64,000 bases of DNA from an uncultured Acidimicrobiales bacterium (GTDB lineage Bacteria > Actinomycetota > Acidimicrobiia > Acidimicrobiales > SZUA-35): positions 17,633-81,632 of the forward strand of contig CAKZXA010000028.1 of the NCBI GenBank assembly GCA_937922045.1, in the 5' to 3' direction. Of the stretch, positions 32,994 through 41,630 are shown piece after piece. The stretch's first letter is position 1. Each line of letters begins with the position of its first letter. The position numbers and the translations under genes were made by a program. The notes under the pieces are model-generated. The model saw only the letters and a program-made list of their open reading frames with translations, did no database searches and had not been told where the DNA came from.

Positions 32994-35639
32994 ATGACAG
33001 CTAGGTCAGCCAAGACAACGAGATCATCGACGAAGCCGATCCGCGGGCAGGCAAACGGCGTCACGTCGAAGGACGCTGGAACGTCGAACGGTGCCAACCT
33101 CAGCACCTTTGGCGGCGTCTTTACGCCGAGTGTGCTCACCATCCTTGGCCTCGTTCTTTTCTTGCGTCTCGGCTATGTAACCGGCACGGTTGGCCTGGGC
33201 GAAATGCTCTTGATTCTGCTGCTGTCGACGACGGTCTCGGTGCTGACGACCTTCTCGCTGGCCGCCCTCGCCACCAACCTCAAGGTGGGCGGAGGAGGCG
33301 TCTACTTCATCATCTCTCGCACCCTGGGCCCAGCCTTTGGTGGCGCGATTGGGCTTGTGCTCTATCTCGCCATGTCCATTTCGATAGCGTTCTACGCCAT
33401 TGGTCTCGGCGAGGCTGTGGCCAGTGTTGTCGGCAACGAGACCGCCCTCTTCCCGCGGCTCGTCGCGGCGGGTGCTGTTCTTGTCCTCCTCGGCTTGGCC
33501 TGGCTTGGCGCCGACGTGGCCACCAAGTTCCAGTATGTGGTGATGGCGTGCCTAACCTTGGCCATCGTCGGCTACATGATCGGGGTGCTCGACGATCTTC
33601 AGCCCTCGCTTCTCGCGGAGAACTTCAGTCCTCCGGCTAACCGTCCAAGTACTGGTCGAGGTTTCTGGTTTGGCTTTGCCATCTTCTTCCCTGCAATCAC
33701 CGGGTTCACCCAAGGTGTTGCGATGTCGGGTGATCTGAAGACACCATCTCGTTCGATCAGCGTCGGCACGTTCGGCGCCATCGGTGTGTCGACCGTCGTC
33801 TACCTGGTTGTGATTCTGACGCTCGCCATGACGATGCCTCTCGGAGCTCTTCGGGATGACACGGCCATCATGAGGGAGCTCTCGATCGCTCCTTGGCTGG
33901 TCGACGTTGGCGTGATCGCGGCCACCTTCTCCTCGGCTATCGCCTCGATCATGGGTGCTCCTCGCACCCTGCAGCGATTGGCGGCCGATCGCCTGGTCAA
34001 GCCGCTTGAGCCGTTCGCCGTCGGCACCGGCGCTGACGACAACCCTCGCCGAGGCGTCCTGCTCAGCGCAGCTATCGCCATGGCCGCAGTATTGCTCGGC
34101 GATCTCGACATGGTTGCGCCGGTGATTTCAATGTTCTTCCTGGCTAGCTACGGCCTTATCAACTACGCCACCTACTCTGAGGCCCGCGCTGCCAGCGCCT
34201 CGTTCCGGCCTCGCTTCAAGCTGTTCGACTGGCGTCTCAGCATGGCTGGAACGGCTGCTTGTTTGATCGCCATCGTGGCCATGAACCCCATCGCTGGGAT
34301 CGTGGCTGGCGGAGCCTTGCTCTGGCTCTACCGCTATCTTGCTCGCACCGTGCAGCAGGTTCGCTGGGCCGACAGCACCTCGGGCTTCTACGCATCGAGC
34401 GTGCGAACCCATCTGCAAAACCTGAGCGACCATTCGGAAACGACGCGCGATTGGCGGCCTTGCACCGTTGCCTTCGCCCCACGCGATCCGGTGCGCAGAA
34501 ATCGGCTTCGGCAGGTGGCTTGCTGGCTTGAAGGGGGCGTTGGTTTCACGACGGTGGCGCGCATCGTTGCCGGCAGAGGGCCGATGGCCCGCAAGATCGC
34601 GGGCCGGATCGACCTTGAGCTTCAGCGGGAATTGTCTGACGCTGATCGGGTGATCTATGGCCGTGTCATGGCCGCTGAAACACTCGACGCCGGGGTTGGC
34701 ACCATGCTGCAAGCTCATGGCATCGGCGCCCTGCGGGCCAACCTGGCCCTAACCAGCTGGTTTGACGTTGGAGCAGCCGACCGCGAGAACGCACCCAATC
34801 TCGAATCGATGGTGCAGACGGCGATACGTCATGGATGCAATGCCGGCATTGTCTATACGCCCGATGACGGATGGGCCCGCATCCCTACGGGGGGCAAGGC
34901 GACGTCGTCCACCATCACCGTGTGGTGGTCGGATGATCACACCGGACAGCTGCTCACGATGCTGGCCTGGATGTGTACCCGCGATTCCCAGTGGCGCGGG
35001 GCGAAGATCGGTGTTTGGGTCGAAGAGAGCGACCGGAACGACCCGGCGGCGTCCCGGGAGCGGGTTGCTGCCCTCATCAGCGATGCACGTCTGCCGGCCA
35101 CCGTTTTGGGAACGGTGCGGCCCGAAGACTTCACCAAGCGAAACGAGAAGGCTGGTCTTGTGCTGGCTCCAGTACGGATCCGTCACGACGTTGCGCTCGG
35201 CCCTGGCGACCGGCCCATCAGGGAGTTGCTCGATGGTCTCGGGGTTGCGATCTTCGCTCACGCCGCTTCACCGTTCGAGCTCGATGTTCAACCCGATGAG
35301 ACCGATATAGCGGCTGTGGCTTCGGCTCATGATCGAGCGTCGGCTCTGACCGCTCGGGCCGATGAGTTGAGCCAGAAGGCTGCGACCTTGCTCGTGTCGG
35401 CTGAACTGTTGCACATCGATACGCAGGCTGGCTCTCCCATCGACCCTGAACATCTCAAGGTGGCGCAAAAGGAAGCGAGAGAGGCGCAGCGAACCTATGT
35501 CGATGCTCGCACTCGCGCTGATGAGGCGTGGCGGGTTGTGCGTGAGCTCGATCCGATGGCTGTGACCGAAACGGTAAGACCGCAGGATTGGATCGGCGAG
35601 CCGTCGGATCGGACGAACCTGTCGGTGCGTAGGCAGTAG
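32994..35639 (+). CDS. SLC12/APC-type cation-chloride cotransporter-like permease
   Basis: This 881-residue protein has a Ser/Thr/Lys-rich N-terminus of about 35 residues, then twelve or so membrane helices beginning LSTFGGVFTPSVLTILGLVLFLRLG. That sequence is characteristic of SLC12-like bacterial permeases. The cytoplasmic C-terminal half (about 480-881) resembles the SLC12 regulatory domain and ends in a coiled coil. Transport of amino acids or of K+/Cl- is likely; the substrate cannot be told. It is a single gene. Confidence 0.88.
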   Translation: MTARSAKTTRSSTKPIRGQANGVTSKDAGTSNGANLSTFGGVFTPSVLTILGLVLFLRLGYVTGTVGLGEMLLILLLSTTVSVLTTFSLAALATNLKVGGGGVYFIISRTLGPAFGGAIGLVLYLAMSISIAFYAIGLGEAVASVVGNETALFPRLVAAGAVLVLLGLAWLGADVATKFQYVVMACLTLAIVGYMIGVLDDLQPSLLAENFSPPANRPSTGRGFWFGFAIFFPAITGFTQGVAMSGDLKTPSRSISVGTFGAIGVSTVVYLVVILTLAMTMPLGALRDDTAIMRELSIAPWLVDVGVIAATFSSAIASIMGAPRTLQRLAADRLVKPLEPFAVGTGADDNPRRGVLLSAAIAMAAVLLGDLDMVAPVISMFFLASYGLINYATYSEARAASASFRPRFKLFDWRLSMAGTAACLIAIVAMNPIAGIVAGGALLWLYRYLARTVQQVRWADSTSGFYASSVRTHLQNLSDHSETTRDWRPCTVAFAPRDPVRRNRLRQVACWLEGGVGFTTVARIVAGRGPMARKIAGRIDLELQRELSDADRVIYGRVMAAETLDAGVGTMLQAHGIGALRANLALTSWFDVGAADRENAPNLESMVQTAIRHGCNAGIVYTPDDGWARIPTGGKATSSTITVWWSDDHTGQLLTMLAWMCTRDSQWRGAKIGVWVEESDRNDPAASRERVAALISDARLPATVLGTVRPEDFTKRNEKAGLVLAPVRIRHDVALGPGDRPIRELLDGLGVAIFAHAASPFELDVQPDETDIAAVASAHDRASALTARADELSQKAATLLVSAELLHIDTQAGSPIDPEHLKVAQKEAREAQRTYVDARTRADEAWRVVRELDPMAVTETVRPQDWIGEPSDRTNLSVRRQ

Positions 35640-35684
35640 CCGAGAACGCTACCTCTGGCCGGGTCGGGCGTGACACACGGCTCA

Positions 35685-35720
35685 TTGCTTACATATCGTA
35701 AGTCACTTATGATATGTAAG
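35685..35720 (+). promoter_or_regulatory. Leaderless promoter embedded in a 33-bp palindrome
   Basis: A -35 TTGCTT (35685-35690), 17-base spacer and -10 TATGAT (35708-35713) would start transcription at the azoR ATG (35722). A near-perfect palindrome covers 35688-35720; each arm starts CTTACATATC and only two base pairs mismatch. It is an obvious operator for the HxlR-type regulator encoded after azoR. Confidence 0.75.
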
Positions 35721-35721
35721 T

Positions 35722-36321
35722 ATGACTTCACTGCTACGAATTGATGCCAGCGCTCGCTATGACGATTCTGTCGGCCGCCAGCTGGCCGACAGCCTTATTC
35801 AACGGATCACCGCCGCCCAACCGGCACATGTCGTTTCCAGAGATCTCGGCAAGGGTGTTTCCCTGCTCGACGAGGCCACGGTGAACGCTGTGTTCACGCC
35901 CGCCGAGCAGCGCAACGATGAACAGCTCTCATATCTGGCCGAGGGCCACCAACTGATCGAGGAACTCAACGCCGCCGATCTGCTGGTGATCGCCATGCCC
36001 ATCTACAACTTCGGTCCCCCGGCCAGCCTGAAGGCCTGGGCTGACCTTGTCGCCCGAGCCGGCCAGACCTTCCGCTACTCCGAGGCTGGCCCCGAGGGCC
36101 TCCTCGCCGACCGACCTGTCTATTTGATCGTGACCTCTGGCGGTGTTCCGCTCGAATCGCCGATGGACTTCGCCACCGGCTGGATCCGAACCTTCCTAGG
36201 CTTTCTCGGCCTGAAGAATGTGACCATCATCGAGGCGACAGGCCTGAATACCGACCCCGAATCTGCGCTGGCTGCAGCACGGCAAGCCGTGGTGTCGGCG
36301 CCGTTGCCTGCCGTCGGCTAG
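35722..36321 (+). CDS. azoR: FMN-dependent NADH-azoreductase
   Basis: This 199-residue flavodoxin-fold protein is of the AzoR family: IDASARYDDSVGRQLADSL for the phosphate-binding loop of FMN, MPIYNFGPPASLKAWADLV near 90-110 and VTSGG before the C-terminal third. It reduces quinones and azo compounds with NAD(P)H. No ribosome-binding site fits between the promoter and ATG, consistent with a leaderless transcript. An HxlR regulator gene lies 18-48 bases downstream; the pair recalls YodB control of azoR1 in Bacillus subtilis. Confidence 0.92.
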   Translation: MTSLLRIDASARYDDSVGRQLADSLIQRITAAQPAHVVSRDLGKGVSLLDEATVNAVFTPAEQRNDEQLSYLAEGHQLIEELNAADLLVIAMPIYNFGPPASLKAWADLVARAGQTFRYSEAGPEGLLADRPVYLIVTSGGVPLESPMDFATGWIRTFLGFLGLKNVTIIEATGLNTDPESALAAARQAVVSAPLPAVG

Positions 36322-36359
36322 AGCGGCTGAAACAGGGCGATGAGCCCCGAACCGCTCTA
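36319..36359. promoter_or_regulatory. Inverted repeat between azoR and the HxlR gene
   Basis: TAGAGCGG (36319-36326) and CCGCTCTA (36352-36359) are perfect 8-base inverted copies separated by 25 bases, spanning the azoR stop and the start of the regulator. It could be an mRNA hairpin or a second operator. Confidence 0.4.
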
Positions 36360-36717
36360 CCATGGCTGCATGGCCGAAAGCGGAGCGACGTCGGACGGCG
36401 ATCTCTCTTACTGCCCACGTTTCCACTCGGCGATCGAGATGATCGGTCGTCGGTGGACGGGGGCGATCCTGCTGGCCCTGTTCGCGGATGTTCATCACTT
36501 CAGCGAGATCAAGGCTGCGGTTCCTGGGCTATCCGATCGCCTTTTGTCTGAACGGCTGAAAGAACTCGAAGCGGCATGTATCATTACTCGCTGCACCGAA
36601 GGGCGCACCGTTTCCTACTGCTTAACCGAGCGCGGCCACTCCTTGCGCACCGTGATCGATGCGGTCTTCGAGTGGGTCGACGAAGCGAGCCCCACCGAGT
36701 TCGCCGAGCTGGGTTAG
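36340..36717 (+). CDS. HxlR-family winged-helix regulator (YodB-like)
   Basis: This protein of 115-125 residues has the family's SYCPRFHSAIEMIGRRWTGAIL beginning, with a conserved cysteine just ahead of the first helix. The winged helix follows (HFSEIKAAVPGLSDRLLSERLKELE). In YodB and HypR this cysteine senses quinones and electrophiles. The start may be ATG 36340 or 36370. It probably represses azoR through the 33-bp palindrome and is relieved by electrophile modification of the Cys; this is inference. Confidence 0.88.
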   Translation: MSPEPLYHGCMAESGATSDGDLSYCPRFHSAIEMIGRRWTGAILLALFADVHHFSEIKAAVPGLSDRLLSERLKELEAACIITRCTEGRTVSYCLTERGHSLRTVIDAVFEWVDEASPTEFAELG

Positions 36718-36758
36718 CGAGCCGGGTTGGCGTGATGTCCAACCCAGCGCGCTGAAGA

Positions 36759-38123
36759 TCAGGCGTTCTTAGCCGCGGCCACTTCTTGTGCATGGCGGTG
36801 GAAGCGGGTGATCTTGTCCTCACCGATGCGTTCGCGCTTCTCTGGATCGGTGATGCCGAGCCCCTCGCTGGGAGCCAAGCACAGTACGCCGATCTTGCCC
36901 TCGTGCTGGTTGGTGTGCACCTTGTAGGCGGCCTCGCCCACGTCGGTCAGCGGGTAGATGTCGGACAGGATCGGCTGGATCTTGCCCTCGTCGATCAGGC
37001 GGTTCATGTTCCAGGCTTCGCCGTAGTTGGCGAAGTGGCTGGACACGATCTGCTTCAACTTCATCCAGAGGTGGCGATTGTCGTACTCGATCATGTAGCC
37101 GGAGGTGGCGGCACAGGTCACGATCATGCCGCCACGTTTCGCGGTGAACACCGAGGCGCCCATGGTTTGACGGCCGGGGTGCTCGAACACGATGTCGGGA
37201 TCGTCACCAACCAGCTCGCGCACTCGCTTGCCGAACCGCCGCCATTCGGTCTCATCCTGGTTGTTCTCGTCGGCCCAGAACTGGTAGCCCTCGGCCTTGC
37301 GGTCGATGACGGCTTCACAACCCAGCTCTTTCAGCAGTTGTGCCTTCTCCGGCGAAGAAACGACCCCGATCGGGGTTCCACCACCGTTCAGCACCAGCTG
37401 AACCGCATACCCGCCAAGACCACCGGTCGCTCCCCAGATAAGCACCTTGTCGCCCTGCTTCATCGCCGCCGCGTTGTTCGACACGAGCATGCGGTAGCTG
37501 GTCGATGCGCACAGAGCGTTTACGGCTGATTCTTCCCAGCTGAGATGGGTCGGCTTCGGCATCAACTGGTTGGCTTTGACCACCGTGAGGTCGGCCAGGC
37601 CGCCGAAGTTGGTTTCGAAACCCCAGATGCGCTGATTGGCCGCCTTCATTGAATCATTGTGGGAAGAGGGGTCTTGGTCGTCTACATAGTTGCAATGCAT
37701 CACGACCGAATCGCCCGGTCGCCAGTTGCGCACCGCGGAGCCAACTTTGAGCACAACGCCTGATCCGTCCGACCCGATCACGTGGTTGTCGAGTGCGTGA
37801 CGGGCTCCCCAGCTGCTCTCGCGGCCAAGCCGGTCGAGGAAGCCAAAGGTGGAGAGCGGTTCGAAGATGGAGGTCCATACCGTGTTGAAGTTGATGGCGC
37901 TGGCCATCACGGCCACGTAGGCTTCGTCCGGCGCTAACTCGGGGGTAGCAACATCGCCGATCTGGATCGACTGTCGTGGATCCTTCTTCCAGGATTCCAT
38001 ACCGTCGAACATCGAGGTGTCCGAGCGTCGCACGTAGGCGGCCCGGTAGGACTCTGGAATGGGAAGGGCGGCGAGGTCTTCAGCGCTGGCGCCCGAGGTG
38101 ATGGCATCGAGAATCTCCTGCAT
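36759..38123 (-). CDS. ccr: Crotonyl-CoA carboxylase/reductase
   Basis: This 454-residue medium-chain reductase-like enzyme converts crotonyl-CoA, CO2 and NADPH to ethylmalonyl-CoA. It has the long family N-terminus, the NADPH motif WGATGGLGGYAVQL, and the residues reported to position CO2: Asn in SAINFNTVW, Phe-Glu in GFETNFGG and His in DNRHLWMK. That separates it from simple acrylyl-CoA reductases. It marks the ethylmalonyl-CoA pathway or a supply of unusual extender units. It is a single gene, convergent with the HxlR gene. Confidence 0.94.
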   Translation of the reverse strand: MQEILDAITSGASAEDLAALPIPESYRAAYVRRSDTSMFDGMESWKKDPRQSIQIGDVATPELAPDEAYVAVMASAINFNTVWTSIFEPLSTFGFLDRLGRESSWGARHALDNHVIGSDGSGVVLKVGSAVRNWRPGDSVVMHCNYVDDQDPSSHNDSMKAANQRIWGFETNFGGLADLTVVKANQLMPKPTHLSWEESAVNALCASTSYRMLVSNNAAAMKQGDKVLIWGATGGLGGYAVQLVLNGGGTPIGVVSSPEKAQLLKELGCEAVIDRKAEGYQFWADENNQDETEWRRFGKRVRELVGDDPDIVFEHPGRQTMGASVFTAKRGGMIVTCAATSGYMIEYDNRHLWMKLKQIVSSHFANYGEAWNMNRLIDEGKIQPILSDIYPLTDVGEAAYKVHTNQHEGKIGVLCLAPSEGLGITDPEKRERIGEDKITRFHRHAQEVAAAKNA

Positions 38124-38377
38124 ACCTAGAACGGTAACACTGAGCTACTCGGCTGAAAGAACCAGGATCGAAGGGCTTCCGCCAACGGGGTCTATTGCCC
38201 GATGAAAGGCTTGAACGACCTATTTCCCGTTGGTTCCACTAGTACCTGCGCCTCAGTTTGGGTAGGGTGATGAATGCCTGTTGTGAAGCAGGTGGAAGTC
38301 TTCCAAACTTAAGAGGGCGGATACCGCGCCACCTTGACCTACAAGCGAGCCTCGGTGCGGCAGAACGAGGAGACCCG

Positions 38378-40285
38378 GTGGGAATCACACCTGAAGATAT
38401 TGAAGTCCAAGACTTCGAGCGGACCCGCAAGGGATACGACCCCGATTCGGTACGGCGGTACTTGCAACAGATCGGGCGACACGTCCGCGAGTTGCATTCC
38501 GAAGTCGCCGAAGCTCGACGCAAGGCAGCAGCAGCGGAGGCACAGGCCAAGACGGCCTCTTCCGGCTCGCAGCCCGGCGTAGAGGCCGACCAGTTCGGTG
38601 CGCTTGGCGGTCGAGTAGCCGAGATGCTTCGGCTCGCTCAGGAATCTGGAGCGGAGATTCGCTCAGCGGCGGAGGCGGAAGCCGATGCCTTGCTCACGAG
38701 CGCCCGTCTCGAAGCAGAGTCCAAGACGGTCGAGGCCGACAGCCTCCTGAGTTCCTCCAAGGCAGAGTCGACATCGATGGTCGAAACAGCTCGGGCCGAA
38801 GCGGAGAACCTTCGCGTCGAGTCTCGCATCGAGTCTGAGACCTTGCTCTCAAACGCCGAGGCCGAGGCCAACGCCCTGCTGGTAAGCTCCCGCTCTGAGT
38901 CGGATGCTCTACGCAGCTCGGCTACCGCCGAGGCGGAGAAGATCCTGACCACCGCCGAGTCGGCGGCCAACGATCTTCGGGTCCAGGCCAATAGTGTTCT
39001 GGCCGATTCCAAGTCTCGGGCCGACGACATGTGGAATTCGGCTGAAACCGAGGCCTTCCGTCTACGTGAAGACGGCCGTCTCGAAGCCGAGCAGATCCGT
39101 CAGACGTCGATCGACCAGGCCAGCGAATACCGCGAGTCGGTCGAAGCTGAGGTGGCCCAACACAAGGCATCGGTAGAAGCTGAGGTTGCTTCACTACTCG
39201 ATTCGACCAAGGCCGATTGTGAGCTGCAGCTGCAGGAGGCGAAGGCCGAGGCCGACGCCCTGCACGCAGAGGCCGAGAAAACGCTCGCCGATCACCGAAG
39301 CCAGGCCGAGCAGGTGCAGGCCGAGGCCAACCGCAACGCCGAGCAGATTCAGCTCGATGCGGTCGAAGAGGGCAATCGCATTCGGGCCGCCGGCGAAGCC
39401 GATGCCGAACAGATGCGACTCGAGGCCGAAGAGGCCATCGCTCTGCGCATGTCGGATGCCGAGTCCTACGTCGTTTCGAAGCACGTCGAAGGCGATGATT
39501 ACCTCGCTTCAAAGTCGACCGAAGCCGACGCCTACGTGATGCTCAAGCACAAGGAGGCCGACGACTACGTCGCCGCCCGTCAAGGCGAGGTCTACAAGAA
39601 CGCCGAAGAAGCTGAGCGTGAGCGTGATAAGGCGCTGGCCCAGATCAGCGAGGCCCGTGCCCAGGTCGCCGACCTGCTCCAGCAGGCTCAGGCCCAGTCC
39701 GAGTTCATTCGCCTCGAAGCTGAGGAGAAGATTCGGGAGAAGGTGCGTGCTCACATCGATCAAGCCGAGCGCAGGATCGCCCGTCTCCGTATCACCGAGC
39801 AGGCGTCCCGCGAGCGCATCATTGCCGCTCAGAGCGAGCTCAACTCAGCCATTACCCGTCTCGACTCTGAGCCAATCCAGGAGCTGGGTGACGGAACCCC
39901 CGATCAGGTGCTGACCGAAGCCCGCAACCGCGTGTTGAGCGCTGGTGGAGGCGACACCGGGTTGCTGCAGATGCCGGAAGAGGACGACGAGATTGTCATC
40001 GACCTCGAAAGCGAGACACAGGCAGCAACCACGTCGATGGATACGTATGTGAGCGCCAAATCGGTTCAGAGCGAAGGCGAAACGATGAACATCGCCGACG
40101 TCGACGGTATCTCCGACACCGTCGACATGCCTGCCGGCGACGACCTCATCGATATCACCGATTCTGAAATCGATACCGATGAACCGGTGCTTGAACAGCA
40201 AAACGAAGATGCGCTGTCTCGCCTAGTCCGAGAAGCGATGCAACGGGCGGTTGAGAGTGCACGCGGATCTGGTGAGCAGGGCTAA
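38378..40285 (+). CDS. Long DivIVA-domain coiled-coil protein
   Basis: This 635-residue protein begins with a DivIVA/Wag31-type membrane-curvature domain (GITPEDIEVQDFERTRKGYDPDS, residues 2-24, then a short helix). The next 450 residues are a long Ala/Glu-rich coiled coil. At about 360-410 an 11-residue repeat with a YVxxKxxExDD pattern occurs four times. The acidic C-terminus is not coiled. The GTG at 38378 has AGGAG five bases upstream and is preferred to the open frame from 38258. It probably acts as a polar scaffold in growth or cell division. Confidence 0.85.
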   Translation: MGITPEDIEVQDFERTRKGYDPDSVRRYLQQIGRHVRELHSEVAEARRKAAAAEAQAKTASSGSQPGVEADQFGALGGRVAEMLRLAQESGAEIRSAAEAEADALLTSARLEAESKTVEADSLLSSSKAESTSMVETARAEAENLRVESRIESETLLSNAEAEANALLVSSRSESDALRSSATAEAEKILTTAESAANDLRVQANSVLADSKSRADDMWNSAETEAFRLREDGRLEAEQIRQTSIDQASEYRESVEAEVAQHKASVEAEVASLLDSTKADCELQLQEAKAEADALHAEAEKTLADHRSQAEQVQAEANRNAEQIQLDAVEEGNRIRAAGEADAEQMRLEAEEAIALRMSDAESYVVSKHVEGDDYLASKSTEADAYVMLKHKEADDYVAARQGEVYKNAEEAERERDKALAQISEARAQVADLLQQAQAQSEFIRLEAEEKIREKVRAHIDQAERRIARLRITEQASRERIIAAQSELNSAITRLDSEPIQELGDGTPDQVLTEARNRVLSAGGGDTGLLQMPEEDDEIVIDLESETQAATTSMDTYVSAKSVQSEGETMNIADVDGISDTVDMPAGDDLIDITDSEIDTDEPVLEQQNEDALSRLVREAMQRAVESARGSGEQG

Positions 40286-40351
40286 GCCCGCTCGCCAACA
40301 AAACTGAAATCGCCCGATGAGGCTTACCGCACTCAGCTAGGGCAACATGGA

Positions 40352-40391
40352 AGGAAAGGTCGACAGTATGTTCGACCTTTCCTACTGTTTT
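40352..40391 (+). terminator. Intrinsic terminator after the DivIVA-like gene
   Basis: AGGAAAGGTCGA (40352-40363) and TCGACCTTTCCT (40372-40383) form a 12-base-pair stem with an 8-base loop. It is followed by ACTGTTTT, a short U-rich tail. It lies between the DivIVA-like gene and the thiolase. Confidence 0.7.
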
Positions 40392-40426
40392 GGACCGCTC
40401 AGAATGCATAGTGCGAGGAGATTCTC

Positions 40427-41611
40427 ATGGTCAGTTCCTACATAGTGGCGGGCGCTCGCACGCCTATCGGAAAGCTCTCGGGCGGCCTGGCGAGCATGTC
40501 GGCGATGGAGCTGGGCGGCAAGGCGATCGCAGCAGCACTTGAGAAGGCCGGTGTCGCTGCTGAACTGGTCGACTATGTGTACATGGGCCATGTGTTGCAG
40601 GCGGGCGCAGGACAGATCACCGCTCGTCAGGCGGCCGTTCACGGTGGGATCCCCATGACCGTGCCGGCGACCACGATCAACAAGGTCTGCCTGTCGGGCC
40701 TTAACGCCATTCACTTGGGCGACATGTTGATCTCCACCGGTCAGGCCGATGTGGTCGTGGTGGGAGGCATGGAATCTATGACCAATGCTCCCTACCTGTT
40801 GCCGGGTGCTCGCGCTGGCTATCGGGCGGGCGACAAGACCGTTGTCGACTCCATGATGTACGACGGGCTCTTCTGCGCCTTCGATGCCTGCGCGATGGGC
40901 GCAGGCACGGAGAAATACGCGGCCTCGGCCGGGCTCGATCGTGAGCCGCAGGATGCCCTGTCGGCCATGTCGCATGAACGGGCTGCCGCTGCCCACAAGG
41001 AAGGCAGGTTGGCCGACGAGATTGTCCCGGTCGAGGTGCCGCAGCGCAAGGGTGATCCAGTTGTTGTCGATGCCGATGAGGGCGTGCGACCGGAGACCAC
41101 GGCTGCATCGTTGGCCGGGCTACGACCCGCCTTCGATAAGTCTGGCAACATCACTGCGGGCAATGCCTCCCAGATCTCTGATGGAGCGTCAGCCATGGTG
41201 ATGGTGAGCCCGGCAAAGGCCGCCGAACTCGGCCTTTCACCGCTCGGTGAGGTCGTCGGGTATGGACAGGTATCGGGCCCGGATGCGTCTCTGCTGACCC
41301 AGCCGTCGCGAGCGATCAACGACGCGCTGGCTCGAACGTCATTGTCGCTGGCCGACATCGACCTCTTCGAATTGAATGAGGCGTTTGCCGCCGTGGCCTT
41401 GGCCTCCATGGCCGACCTGGGCATCTCCGACGAGATCGTGAACGTGAACGGTGGAGCGATCGCTCTCGGTCACCCAATTGGGGCCAGCGGCAACCGTCTG
41501 GCCTTGACGCTTCTGCATGAGCTGCGCCGCCGGGGCGGGGGCATGGGCGCTGCTGCCCTCTGCGGTGGTGGTGGCCAGGGCGATGCGCTCCTGGTGAAGG
41601 CGTTGGCCTAG
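40427..41611 (+). CDS. Acetyl-CoA C-acetyltransferase (thiolase)
   Basis: This 394-residue thiolase has the nucleophilic cysteine in NKVCLSGLNAI, the His of GHPIGASG and the second active-site Cys in LCGGGGQGDALL. GAGGAG precedes the ATG. It condenses or cleaves acetyl-CoA/acetoacetyl-CoA and could supply the crotonyl-CoA used by the ccr product about 2.3 kb away. It is a single gene between a terminator and a convergent CoA-transferase gene. Confidence 0.93.
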   Translation: MVSSYIVAGARTPIGKLSGGLASMSAMELGGKAIAAALEKAGVAAELVDYVYMGHVLQAGAGQITARQAAVHGGIPMTVPATTINKVCLSGLNAIHLGDMLISTGQADVVVVGGMESMTNAPYLLPGARAGYRAGDKTVVDSMMYDGLFCAFDACAMGAGTEKYAASAGLDREPQDALSAMSHERAAAAHKEGRLADEIVPVEVPQRKGDPVVVDADEGVRPETTAASLAGLRPAFDKSGNITAGNASQISDGASAMVMVSPAKAAELGLSPLGEVVGYGQVSGPDASLLTQPSRAINDALARTSLSLADIDLFELNEAFAAVALASMADLGISDEIVNVNGGAIALGHPIGASGNRLALTLLHELRRRGGGMGAAALCGGGGQGDALLVKALA

Positions 41612-41630
41612 CGCAAGCTGGGTTTGCGCC

